From Spirochaetota bacterium (GTDB lineage Bacteria > Spirochaetota > UBA12135 > COTS27), in assembly GCA_013426755.1 (NCBI GenBank), contig AP019861.1, forward strand, positions 1,662,454-1,726,453: a stretch of 64,000 nucleotides of DNA. Direction: 5' to 3'. The notes below the pieces were generated by a model. That model saw nothing but the letters and a program-made list of their open reading frames with translations. It made no database searches and was not told the origin of the DNA. Position 1 is the first letter of the stretch; every line of letters starts with the position of its first letter. The position numbers were made by a program, and so were the translations under genes. Of the stretch, positions 1-7,898 are shown in pieces.

Positions 1-54
1 AAGAATTGGCTTCCCCCCCCCAAGTGATTTTTATTCAGAGAATTTATTCAAAAA
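1..54 (-). other. 3' tail shared by the GLUG lipoprotein genes
   Basis: This stretch follows the stop codon of the first GLUG gene. The same tail (AAGAATTGGCT, then a C-run, then GTGATTTTTA) recurs after the stops of two paralogues, at about 7844-7897 and 10944-10982. It therefore appears to have been copied together with the genes. At the 7.8 kb copy it forms one arm of a stem-loop; here the other arm would lie outside the window. Confidence 0.5.
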
Positions 55-2313
55 TCACAACCCCGTGCATTCGGTAGCTGATTGATTGTATTGACGATTG
101 GCGCAGGCGACTATTTTAAGGCGGGGATATTGGTCGTCAGGTGCAAATTGCCAGATAGCACTGTCCCAGCCTGGATAGGATGTGGCAGATTGGAGCTGCG
201 TTGTCGTTTGTGGGGTCCCTACTGACATATTTTTAGACTGCTGACCTGTTGTTTCAGTATCCCAGTAAGAATTCCTAACATTCGCAAGATCATTAATTCC
301 AACTAAGCCTTCTAAAGCAGATGCTCCTGTTACACGTCCGATCGCGTAGGAATTACTGTCCCTAGAACCACCGTTCTGTCCGATCAAGCCTCCAACCTTA
401 GAAGTTCCTGACACAACAACTGCCGCATAGGAATCACTAATCATAGTATTGAAGTCATACCCGACCAAGCCTCCGACTCTCTCACTCAATCCTCCCATTA
501 CTCTAACAGAACCTGCCGCATAGGAAATACTGATCGTAGAATCAGTATTATAACCGACTAAGCCTCCGACATTATTAGCGTTTAATCCTGGTACTGAAAC
601 AGAAACTGTCGCATAAGACTTACTGATCGTAGAATTAGCATTATACCCAACCAAGCCTCCGACATGACTACTCATTCTTCCTGGTGCTCTGACAGAACCT
701 GTCACATAGGAACTACTGATCGTAGAATTAGCATTATAACCGACTAAGCCTCCGACATTATTATTTCCCGTGACATTGACATCCGTTAAACCGCAGTTTT
801 GGATCGTAGCATCTGAAGTATACCCAAATAATCCTATATTATCGGTAGTGTCTCTATTAATATAAAGATTGGCAATCTCATTGGTTTCACAGTCAAACGT
901 GCCTGTAAACGGAATATTATTATCTTGATCTGTATACGTACCTATAGGACTAAAGCCACCACTCGTAGAACCCGTTTCACTCCAGGATGCCTGGGAGACA
1001 CCAAGGTCGATACGTCTGGTGACTCGATAATGGGCGCTTTTATAAGTGCCTGTATTAGCATTGACTAACCTAGCAACGAGGTCTAGCTTTCTATCGTTAT
1101 CAATAATGTAAGGATCATCCTCCATCCCTGCTCCTGAGAGAGCTGCTGCCGCCTCCGTCGTTCTACACTCTGCCGTCGTTACGGTTAGTGGTGTAAAAGT
1201 CTCAATCTCAGTACTACCCTCACTTAAAACCAAAGAAACATTCATATGAGTCCCCACTTCATAAAAACTAACAGCAGGAGTGCTCATAGCTACAAGCCCA
1301 TAAGTTACTTCGCTCTTCGTTCCGCCGAGCAGAACTTCATACGGAGGTGGGAAGACGCCACATTCTTTCAAAGAAATCATATTCATAGCAGGACTAGAAG
1401 TGCCTTCTGACAAAAGCAATTCTGTTGCAAGATCGCCCGCATCCCCACCAAGGAGTCTTAATTGAATCAAATCGCCTAACATTAAGTGAACGTAGTACTT
1501 CACAGGTTCACTTCCCGGTGCTGCCGGCATCACTGTAAAGGTGAGGGCTTCATTGTTTGTAGTATTGATATTTGTAATACCGTCAGGATTGAGTTCGGCG
1601 CCCAGTAGAATTGCCATGTCTCCCGTAACTTCGTATTCTGCAGGATCAGTTTTGTCTTTTATTATAAGAGTCAAGTCTTCATTGAAACCTGCTTCTTTGT
1701 TTTTAATGCCGCTGATGGTAACGACATTGTCACTGACTAGAGATACCACCGCATCTTCATACGCAGGATGCCTTCCAGCTGCAAACGTAATATCCTCAGC
1801 CACTAACGGCGTACGCATAACAAATTCATTAAGACGCACCTCAACGCTATACGTTATCGGTTCTTCATCAACTGGTGTAAGTACAAACTCGGCGTTTTCT
1901 ACTCTGATCTTTACCGCATTAGTTCCTTCTGGATTTAACGCAGTCGCAGGAATTATGATAGATGCAGGCTCAACAGCGTAAGCCGCTGGGTCGTCTCTAT
2001 CAGCAATGCTCACCATCAAGGTCTCGGTCGCAACATCCGCTAGATTAGTAATGCCACTAACAACAATCACAGCCCCTTCAATCGTTGCTATAGCCGCAGC
2101 GTAGGGCGAAGTTTCGCCGCCTGATGGAACAACTGTAATATCTCCCACCTCAAGCGGAGAAGGCACCGGTGGTGGCACGACTGCACCCTCATCACTACTG
2201 GTTGTCGTGCAGCTGGTCATAATTGTTACACACAGAAACAAAGTTAAAGCAAACCTATTAAAATTGAGATAGTTTTGACTTATTTTTAGCATTGATTTCT
2301 GCAGTGGATTCAT
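55..2313 (-). CDS. GLUG-repeat surface lipoprotein, paralogue 1 (752 aa)
   Basis: This is a secreted lipoprotein of unknown precise role, probably anchored in the outer membrane and facing out. Residues 1-35 form a signal peptide with a long basic n-region, the hydrophobic core FALTLFLCVTIM and lipobox TSC (lipid-bearing Cys35). Two Ig/cadherin-like modules follow; their hallmarks are 'SGITNL...ETL.VSIAD' and a terminal 'Y.VEVRL'. Paralogues 2-5 have three, so one module is missing here. A short module beginning LGDLIQLRLLGG comes next, then a GLUG lead-in (DPYIID, IDLG, GTFDC, NEIANLYI, GLFG) and about six GLUG motifs of the type VGGLVGYNANSTIS-SYVTGSV. The C-terminus (SYWDTETTG, GWDSAIW, YPRLK) is typical of GLUG proteins. 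A strong Shine-Dalgarno AGGAGG lies 8 nt before the ATG. The stop of paralogue 2 is only 42 nt upstream, so the two are probably co-transcribed. The first 43 residues are almost identical to paralogue 2, which indicates recent duplication. Confidence 0.9.
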   Translation of the reverse strand: MNPLQKSMLKISQNYLNFNRFALTLFLCVTIMTSCTTTSSDEGAVVPPPVPSPLEVGDITVVPSGGETSPYAAAIATIEGAVIVVSGITNLADVATETLMVSIADRDDPAAYAVEPASIIIPATALNPEGTNAVKIRVENAEFVLTPVDEEPITYSVEVRLNEFVMRTPLVAEDITFAAGRHPAYEDAVVSLVSDNVVTISGIKNKEAGFNEDLTLIIKDKTDPAEYEVTGDMAILLGAELNPDGITNINTTNNEALTFTVMPAAPGSEPVKYYVHLMLGDLIQLRLLGGDAGDLATELLLSEGTSSPAMNMISLKECGVFPPPYEVLLGGTKSEVTYGLVAMSTPAVSFYEVGTHMNVSLVLSEGSTEIETFTPLTVTTAECRTTEAAAALSGAGMEDDPYIIDNDRKLDLVARLVNANTGTYKSAHYRVTRRIDLGVSQASWSETGSTSGGFSPIGTYTDQDNNIPFTGTFDCETNEIANLYINRDTTDNIGLFGYTSDATIQNCGLTDVNVTGNNNVGGLVGYNANSTISSSYVTGSVRAPGRMSSHVGGLVGYNANSTISKSYATVSVSVPGLNANNVGGLVGYNTDSTISISYAAGSVRVMGGLSERVGGLVGYDFNTMISDSYAAVVVSGTSKVGGLIGQNGGSRDSNSYAIGRVTGASALEGLVGINDLANVRNSYWDTETTGQQSKNMSVGTPQTTTQLQSATSYPGWDSAIWQFAPDDQYPRLKIVACANRQYNQSATECTGL

Positions 2314-2355
2314 GAGTATTGCCTCCTAGTAAAGCATAGATTCTTAGTAAAAAAA

Positions 2356-4947
2356 TTATAAGCTCGTGCAATCGGTCGGTACAGGTGTAACATATTGACG
2401 ATTGGCGCAGACGACCGTTTTAAGACGAGGGTACTGGTTATTGGGTGTAAAAACCCAGATAGCACTGTCCCAGCCTGTATAGGATGTGGCAGATTGGAGC
2501 TGCGTTGTCGTTTGTGCTGTCCCGCCAGCACTAGACGACTGACTTGTTGCTGTGGTATCCCAGTAAGAATCTGTAACCGTTCCACCACTAATACTTCTTC
2601 CAACCAATCCCCCTGTATGAGTATTTCCTGTCACACTTCCGATCGCATAGGATGCATTGACCGCACCAGAATTGTTAACCCCAACTAAGCCTCCGACATT
2701 AATATTTCCCGAAACAGAGCCTGTCGCATAGGAATTACTAACCATAGAATAATTCTGTCCAACTAAGCCTCCCACAGTAGAACCATCTGTTGCTCTCACA
2801 GCACCTGATGCATAAGAAGTAGTGATCGTAGAATTAGTATCATTTCCCCCAACTAAGCCCCCCACAGTATTATTTCCTGTAACAGAGCCTACTACATAGG
2901 AATTACTGATCGTAGAGTTAGTGCTATTCCCGACCAAGCCTCCAATATAAAGACCCATTCCTGTAACAGAGCCTGTCACATAGGAATTATTGATCGTAGA
3001 GCTAATATTACTCCCGACCAAGCCTCCGACATAATCATCGCCTATAACTTCAACAGCTGTTAGACGACAATTCTCAATCGTTGCATTTGAAACAACACCA
3101 AATAACCCGACATTAGCATTGCCACCGTCATTAATATAAAGATTGGCAATCTCATTGTTGTCACAATCAAACTTACCCGAAAACTTAGCACTGAATGTAC
3201 TCATAGGAGCAAACCCTGGTCCACTAGGAGTAGTACTTGTACTTTTTGTTTTACTCCAGGGCGCCTGGGCTATGCCAAGGTCTATGCGCTCGGTCACCTT
3301 GTAATAATCATCTCTATAACTGGCTTGATTTTTTATTAACTCAGCCATTAAGTTTAATCTTCTATCACTATCGATGATATAAGGATCACCACTCGTTCCT
3401 GCTCCTGAGAATGATGTCTGCGTACAAGCTGACGTAACCAACACTGAGAAAGTTGCTCTCTGAGTATTGCCCTCGGTTAAAACAAAATCTGTTTGAACGC
3501 TCGCTACGTATGCATTAACCGTACCTGTAAGCGTATAAACCATATTTTCCATCCCGCCGACAAGAACTTGATGCGAAGGTAAACCCGTAACTACGCTACA
3601 CTCTTTTAAAGTCGCTGTCATACCAGAACTAGACGTCCCTTCTGAGAGTACGACTTCGGAAGCAAAATCCCCCGCATTCCCACCAAGTAGTCTTAATTGG
3701 ATCAAATCTCCTAACATCAACCGAACGTAGTACTTCTCAGAAGCACTCACCGACTGTGCAGCTGTTACCGTGAAACTGAGACCTTCATCATCCATTGCAG
3801 TTATTGTTCTGGCTACGCCCGAAGGATTGAGACTTGCACCTGCCAAGGTTAACGCATTGTCGGCTCTTGTTATTGCAGTACCTTGCTCTGTTACCCTATA
3901 CGATGAAGAAATCGCAAGCATTAGGTCTACACTAAATCCGTCTTCTTTATTTTTAATGCCACTGATGGTAATGACATTGCCCGTGACTGATGAAACCATT
4001 GCAGCGCTGTACGCAGGATCGCGTCCGCTATCAAACGCAATATCCGCTATCTCAAGCGGCGAAAGTGGCGCTAACGCATCAAGCCGCAACTCAACATTGA
4101 ACGTCACAGCCGTTCCCCCAGCAGCGACAGGCGTAAGGACGAAAGCAATATTTGGCACTACAGCATTCACTACGCCTGTTCCACCTGGATTTAACACATT
4201 AGCAGGAATTATAACAGATGAAGGTTCAGCCGTGTAATCAGCAGGAGTATCCGTATCAGCAATACTTACTGTGAGCGTCGTCTCAGTTCTCACCACATCA
4301 GCTAGATTAGCAATACCACTAATAACAATCGTATCGCCCTCAATGGTTGGTGTAGCTGCAGCGTAGGGTGATGTATCCCCGCCTGATGGAGTGATCGTGA
4401 TATCTTCTACCGCAAACACGGGCAAGAATGGTAGTGGTGGTGGGGCAACAAACTCAGCAAGACGAACTTCAATACTGTAAGTAATAGTCTCGCTACCAGC
4501 AGCAACAGGTGTCAGTACAAACTGAACACCTTCTAACCTATTCGCCGCCGCATTAGTGCCGTCTGGATTTAACACAGTCGCAGGAACAACAATAGACGAC
4601 GGTTCAACTGTATACGTTGCTGGATTGTCTCTATCCGCAATACTCACCGTCAAGGTCTCGGTCGTAACATCCGCTAGATTAGTAATGCCACTAACAACAA
4701 TCACAGCCCCTTCAATCGTTGCTATAGCCGCAGCGTAGGGCGAAGTTTCGCCGCCTGATGGAACAACTGTAACATCTCCCACCTCAAGCGGAGAAGGCAC
4801 AGGAGGCGGCACACCTGTGCCTTCATCACTACTGGTTGTCGTGCAGCTGGTCATAATTGTTACACACAGAAACAAAGTTAAAGCAAACCTATTAAAATTG
4901 AGATAGTTTTGACTTATTTTTAGCATTGATTTCTGCAGTGGATTCAT
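2356..4947 (-). CDS. GLUG-repeat surface lipoprotein, paralogue 2 (863 aa)
   Basis: This is the middle gene of a three-gene lipoprotein operon. The signal peptide ends at lipobox TSC (Cys35), and residues 1-43 match paralogue 1 almost exactly. Three Ig/cadherin-like modules follow at roughly residues 50-160, 165-285 and 290-410 (SGGETSPYAAA, SGGDTSPYAAA and SGRDPAYSAA variants). After these come the LGDLIQLRLLGG module, a GLUG lead-in (DPYIIDSDRRLNL, IDLGIAQAPW, KFDCDNNEIANLYI, GLFG) and six GLUG motifs (VGGLVG-N..STI.NSYV.GSV). The C-terminus has SYWDTTAT, GWDSAIW and YPRLK. The Shine-Dalgarno is AGGAGG with 8-nt spacing, in a 5' context identical to paralogue 1. GLUG motifs are known from secreted bacterial surface proteins and peptidases; no catalytic domain is visible here. 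An adhesin or surface-coat role is inference. Confidence 0.9.
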   Translation of the reverse strand: MNPLQKSMLKISQNYLNFNRFALTLFLCVTIMTSCTTTSSDEGTGVPPPVPSPLEVGDVTVVPSGGETSPYAAAIATIEGAVIVVSGITNLADVTTETLTVSIADRDNPATYTVEPSSIVVPATVLNPDGTNAAANRLEGVQFVLTPVAAGSETITYSIEVRLAEFVAPPPLPFLPVFAVEDITITPSGGDTSPYAAATPTIEGDTIVISGIANLADVVRTETTLTVSIADTDTPADYTAEPSSVIIPANVLNPGGTGVVNAVVPNIAFVLTPVAAGGTAVTFNVELRLDALAPLSPLEIADIAFDSGRDPAYSAAMVSSVTGNVITISGIKNKEDGFSVDLMLAISSSYRVTEQGTAITRADNALTLAGASLNPSGVARTITAMDDEGLSFTVTAAQSVSASEKYYVRLMLGDLIQLRLLGGNAGDFASEVVLSEGTSSSGMTATLKECSVVTGLPSHQVLVGGMENMVYTLTGTVNAYVASVQTDFVLTEGNTQRATFSVLVTSACTQTSFSGAGTSGDPYIIDSDRRLNLMAELIKNQASYRDDYYKVTERIDLGIAQAPWSKTKSTSTTPSGPGFAPMSTFSAKFSGKFDCDNNEIANLYINDGGNANVGLFGVVSNATIENCRLTAVEVIGDDYVGGLVGSNISSTINNSYVTGSVTGMGLYIGGLVGNSTNSTISNSYVVGSVTGNNTVGGLVGGNDTNSTITTSYASGAVRATDGSTVGGLVGQNYSMVSNSYATGSVSGNINVGGLVGVNNSGAVNASYAIGSVTGNTHTGGLVGRSISGGTVTDSYWDTTATSQSSSAGGTAQTTTQLQSATSYTGWDSAIWVFTPNNQYPRLKTVVCANRQYVTPVPTDCTSL

Positions 4948-4964
4948 GAGTATTGCCTCCTAGC

Positions 4965-5102
4965 AAAGCACAGATTCTTAGTAAAAAAAATTATAAGCCC
5001 ATGCATTCGGTAGCTGCTTGATTGTATTGACGAAAAGCACAGATTCTTAGTAAAAAAAATTATAAGCCCATGCATTCGGTAGCTGCTTGATTGTATTGAC
5101 GA
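4965..5102. repeat. 69-bp tandem duplication over the 3' end of paralogue 3
   Basis: Two consecutive copies, at 4965-5033 and 5034-5102, look identical. The unit begins AAAGCACAGATTC and contains the last codons of paralogue 3 (the ...QYNQAATECMGL end plus stop) and some following sequence. The right copy is the functional gene end. The left copy is a stray gene-end fragment lying between the two genes. It lengthens the intergenic gap to about 112 nt, compared with 42 nt between paralogues 2 and 1. Confidence 0.9.
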
Positions 5103-7645
5103 TTGGCGCAGACGACTGTTTCAAGACGGGGGTACTGGTTATTGGGTGTAAACTGCCAGATAGCACTGTCCCAGCCTGTATAGGATGTGGCAGATTGGAG
5201 CTGCGTTGTCGTTTGACTTGTCCCGCCAGCACTACCCGATTGACCCGTTGCTGTGGTATCCCAGTAAGAGCTTGTAACCATACCACTATTCACCCCGACC
5301 AAGCCTCCTGTTGTTATAGCACCGTCTACAAACCCAGACGAGTAGGAAGCACTGATCCTAGCACTATTACTATTCCTTCCGACCAAGCCTCCTGCGTCAT
5401 CAATTCCCTGCACTCTAGATGCTGCGTAGGAATCAGTGATAGTCGATGCAGAACCAGTATTTACCCCAACCAGGCCTCCAACACCACTATCCACCGCTGT
5501 ACTACTGGGCGATTCTTCTACAGAGCCCGCTGCATAAGAAGTCTTGATCGTGCCTTCGATATTATGCCCAACTAAGCCTCCTACTATATATATTCCAGCG
5601 ACATCACCATTTACGTAGGAATTACTGACTGTAGAACCACTATTTATTCCGACGAGACCTCCTACATTGCTCCTGGAACTATCAAATCCTCTGACAGAAC
5701 CTGTCACATAAGAACTAGTCACCATAGTAGAACCCGTACTCTGACCGATGAGCCCTCCTACATCAGACCCCCCTGCAACTTTAACATCTGCTAAACGGCA
5801 GTCCTGAATCATAGCCCCTGAAGTATAGCCAAATAACCCGATGTCCGCAGTAGTTCTTCTATTAATATAAAGATTAGCGATCACTTTTTCATCACAGTCA
5901 AACGTGCCTGCGAAATTAGTACCATCCCTACCGATAGGCATAAATCCTGAACCACTAGTCCCACTGCTTATCTCACTCCAAGGGGCCTGGGCGACACCAA
6001 GGTCGATACGCTCAGCCACTCTATAATGGGCTGTTCTATAGTTACCCGTATTAGAATTGACTAACTCAGCAACTAAGTTTAACTTTCTATCGTTATCGAT
6101 GATGTAAGGAGTACCACTCGCTCCCGTTCCTGAAAGTGCTGCCTGCGTACAAGGTGAGCTAATAGACAGTGGAAATGTCAGGCTCAAACTACCTTGACTT
6201 AAAACAAAATTCGTCTGAGCGCTCGCTACGTATGCATTAACCGTACCCGTAAGCGTATAAGCTGTACTGACCGATCCGCCGACGAGAACTTGATGCGAAG
6301 GTGAACCCGTAACTACCCCACAATCTTTTAAAGTCGCTGTCATACCAGGACTGGACGTCCCTTCTGAGAGTACGACTTCGGACGCAAAGTCCCCCGCATT
6401 CCCACCAAGGAGTCTTAATTGGATCAAATCTCCTAACATCAACTGAACGTAGTATTTCTCAGAAGCACTCTCCTGTCCTCCTGCAGAGGTTACCGTAAAA
6501 CTGAGACTTTCATTGTCCATTGCAGTTGTTGTGCTTGCGACACCTGTCGGATTGAGACTTGCACCTGCTAAAATTAGCGTATTGTCTGTTCCTGTTATCG
6601 TAGTGCCGCGATCTGTTACCCTATACGATGAAGAAATCGTAAGCATTAGGTCTGCACTAAATCCGTCTTCTTTGTTTTTAATGCCACTGATGGCAATGAC
6701 ATTGCCCACGATTGATGAAACCATTGCTGAGACGTACGCAGGATCGCGTCCGCTATCAAACGCAATATCCGCTATCTCAAGCGGCGGAAGTGCCGTTAAC
6801 CCGTCAAGTCGCAACTCAACATTAAACGTCACAGCCGTTCCCCCAACAGCGACAGGTGTAAGAACGAATGCAACACCAGGCACTGCAACACTCATTCCGC
6901 CTATTCCATTTGGATTTAACACATTAGCAGGAATCGTCACAGACGAAGGTTCAGCCGTGTAATCAGCAGGACTGTCCGTATCAGCAATACTTACTGTGAG
7001 CGTCTCAGTTCTCACCACATCAGCTAGATTAGCAATACCACTAATAATAATTGTATCGCCCTCAATAGTTGGTGTAGCTGCGGCGTACAGTGAAGTGTCG
7101 CCACCTGATGGAGTGATCGTGATGTCTTCTACCGCAAACGCAGGTAAACGTGACGGCGGCGCAACGAACTCAGCCAAACGAACTTCAATACTATAAGTAA
7201 TAGCCTCGCTACCAGCAGCAACAGGTGTCAGTACAAACTGAACACCTTCTAACCTATTCGCCACCGCAGCAGTGCCGTCTGGATTTAACGCAGTCGCAGG
7301 AACAACAATAGACGACGGTTCAACTGTATACGTTGCTGGATTGTCTCTATCCGCAATGCTCAAAGTCAAAGTTTCAGACCTAGCATCCGCTAGATTAGTA
7401 ATACCACTAACAACGATCACAGCCCCTTCAATCGTTGCTATAGCCGCAGCGTAGGGCGAAGTTTCGCCGCCTGATGGAACAACTGTAATATCCCCCACCT
7501 CAAGCGGAGAGGGCACCGATGGTTCACTACTGGTTGTCGTGCAGCTGGTCATAATTGTTATACATAAAAACAAAATTAAAGCAAACCTATTAAAATTGAG
7601 GTAGCCTTGACTTATTTTTAGCATTGATTTCTGTAATGGATTCAT
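5060..7645 (-). CDS. GLUG-repeat surface lipoprotein, paralogue 3 (861 aa)
   Basis: This is the first gene of the three-gene lipoprotein operon. The signal peptide has core FALILFLCITIM and lipobox TSC (Cys35). Three Ig/cadherin-like modules follow, with SGGETSPYAAA, SGGDTSLYAAA and SGRDPAYVSA hallmarks. The LGDLIQLRLLGG module precedes a GLUG lead-in (TPYIIDNDRKLNL, IDLGVAQAPW, GTFDCDEKVIANLYI) and six GLUG motifs such as VGGLVGINSGSTVSNSYVNG. The C-terminus carries SYWDTTATG, GWDSAIW and YPRLE. The Shine-Dalgarno AGGAGA stands just before the ATG. A promoter candidate lies about 85-110 nt upstream. The 3' end is duplicated as a 69-bp direct repeat. The middle module is nearly the same as that of paralogues 2 and 4, consistent with duplication and exchange within the array. 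Confidence 0.9.
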   Translation of the reverse strand: MNPLQKSMLKISQGYLNFNRFALILFLCITIMTSCTTTSSEPSVPSPLEVGDITVVPSGGETSPYAAAIATIEGAVIVVSGITNLADARSETLTLSIADRDNPATYTVEPSSIVVPATALNPDGTAAVANRLEGVQFVLTPVAAGSEAITYSIEVRLAEFVAPPSRLPAFAVEDITITPSGGDTSLYAAATPTIEGDTIIISGIANLADVVRTETLTVSIADTDSPADYTAEPSSVTIPANVLNPNGIGGMSVAVPGVAFVLTPVAVGGTAVTFNVELRLDGLTALPPLEIADIAFDSGRDPAYVSAMVSSIVGNVIAISGIKNKEDGFSADLMLTISSSYRVTDRGTTITGTDNTLILAGASLNPTGVASTTTAMDNESLSFTVTSAGGQESASEKYYVQLMLGDLIQLRLLGGNAGDFASEVVLSEGTSSPGMTATLKDCGVVTGSPSHQVLVGGSVSTAYTLTGTVNAYVASAQTNFVLSQGSLSLTFPLSISSPCTQAALSGTGASGTPYIIDNDRKLNLVAELVNSNTGNYRTAHYRVAERIDLGVAQAPWSEISSGTSGSGFMPIGRDGTNFAGTFDCDEKVIANLYINRRTTADIGLFGYTSGAMIQDCRLADVKVAGGSDVGGLIGQSTGSTMVTSSYVTGSVRGFDSSRSNVGGLVGINSGSTVSNSYVNGDVAGIYIVGGLVGHNIEGTIKTSYAAGSVEESPSSTAVDSGVGGLVGVNTGSASTITDSYAASRVQGIDDAGGLVGRNSNSARISASYSSGFVDGAITTGGLVGVNSGMVTSSYWDTTATGQSGSAGGTSQTTTQLQSATSYTGWDSAIWQFTPNNQYPRLETVVCANRQYNQAATECMGL

Positions 7646-7728
7646 GAGTGTTCTCTCCTGATATCATTTGGAATTGTTTTTTTTTACATATCTGCATTGT
7701 CTAACGGTCAGACAAATGTTATACAATT

Positions 7729-7757
7729 AGTATAACATTAAATACCCGCCTGGACAA
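7729..7757 (-). promoter_or_regulatory. Promoter candidate for the paralogue 3-2-1 operon
   Basis: On the minus strand there is a -35-like TTGTCC (7752-7757), a 17-nt spacer and a -10 TATACT (7729-7734). The same geometry recurs upstream of paralogues 4 and 5. The -10 box sits in an inverted repeat, GTTATAC / GTATAAC (about 7718-7737), that could serve as an operator. Confidence 0.55.
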
Positions 7758-7786
7758 GTAAAATTTTGTAAATTTTACAGACAAAT

Positions 7787-7819
7787 ACTACGTTTCCCTT
7801 ATTTTAAGGGAAACGTAGT
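7787..7819 (-). terminator. Terminator-like hairpin after paralogue 4
   Basis: A perfect 14-bp inverted repeat (ACTACGTTTCCCTT with its complement) surrounds a 5-nt loop. It lies about 80 nt after the paralogue 4 stop and just upstream of the paralogue 3 promoter. Its core (GTTTCCCTT / AAGGGAAAC) recurs after paralogue 5. Confidence 0.65.
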
Positions 7820-7825
7820 GGTGAG

Positions 7826-7873
7826 AAATCACTTCTAGGGGGTAAGAATTGGCTTCCTCCCCCAAAGTGATTT
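7826..7873. other. Second stem-loop in the 3' tail of paralogue 4
   Basis: AAATCACTT (7826-7834) pairs with AAGTGATTT (7865-7873). Inside that, GGGGG (7838-7842) pairs with CCCCC (7859-7863), around the conserved tail sequence TAAGAATTGGCTTCC. On the plus strand the right arm runs into a T-rich stretch. It could act as a terminator or a 3'-end stabiliser; the role is not established. Confidence 0.5.
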
Positions 7874-7898
7874 TTATTTAAAGAATCTATTCAAAGAA

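Noticed and set aside
1541..1981. Plus-strand frames opposite the GLUG genes (also at 3770-4237, 6513-6962, 9541-9972 and others)
   Set aside because: They recur at the same position opposite the same Ig-like modules in several paralogues and lack start signals, so they are antisense shadows.
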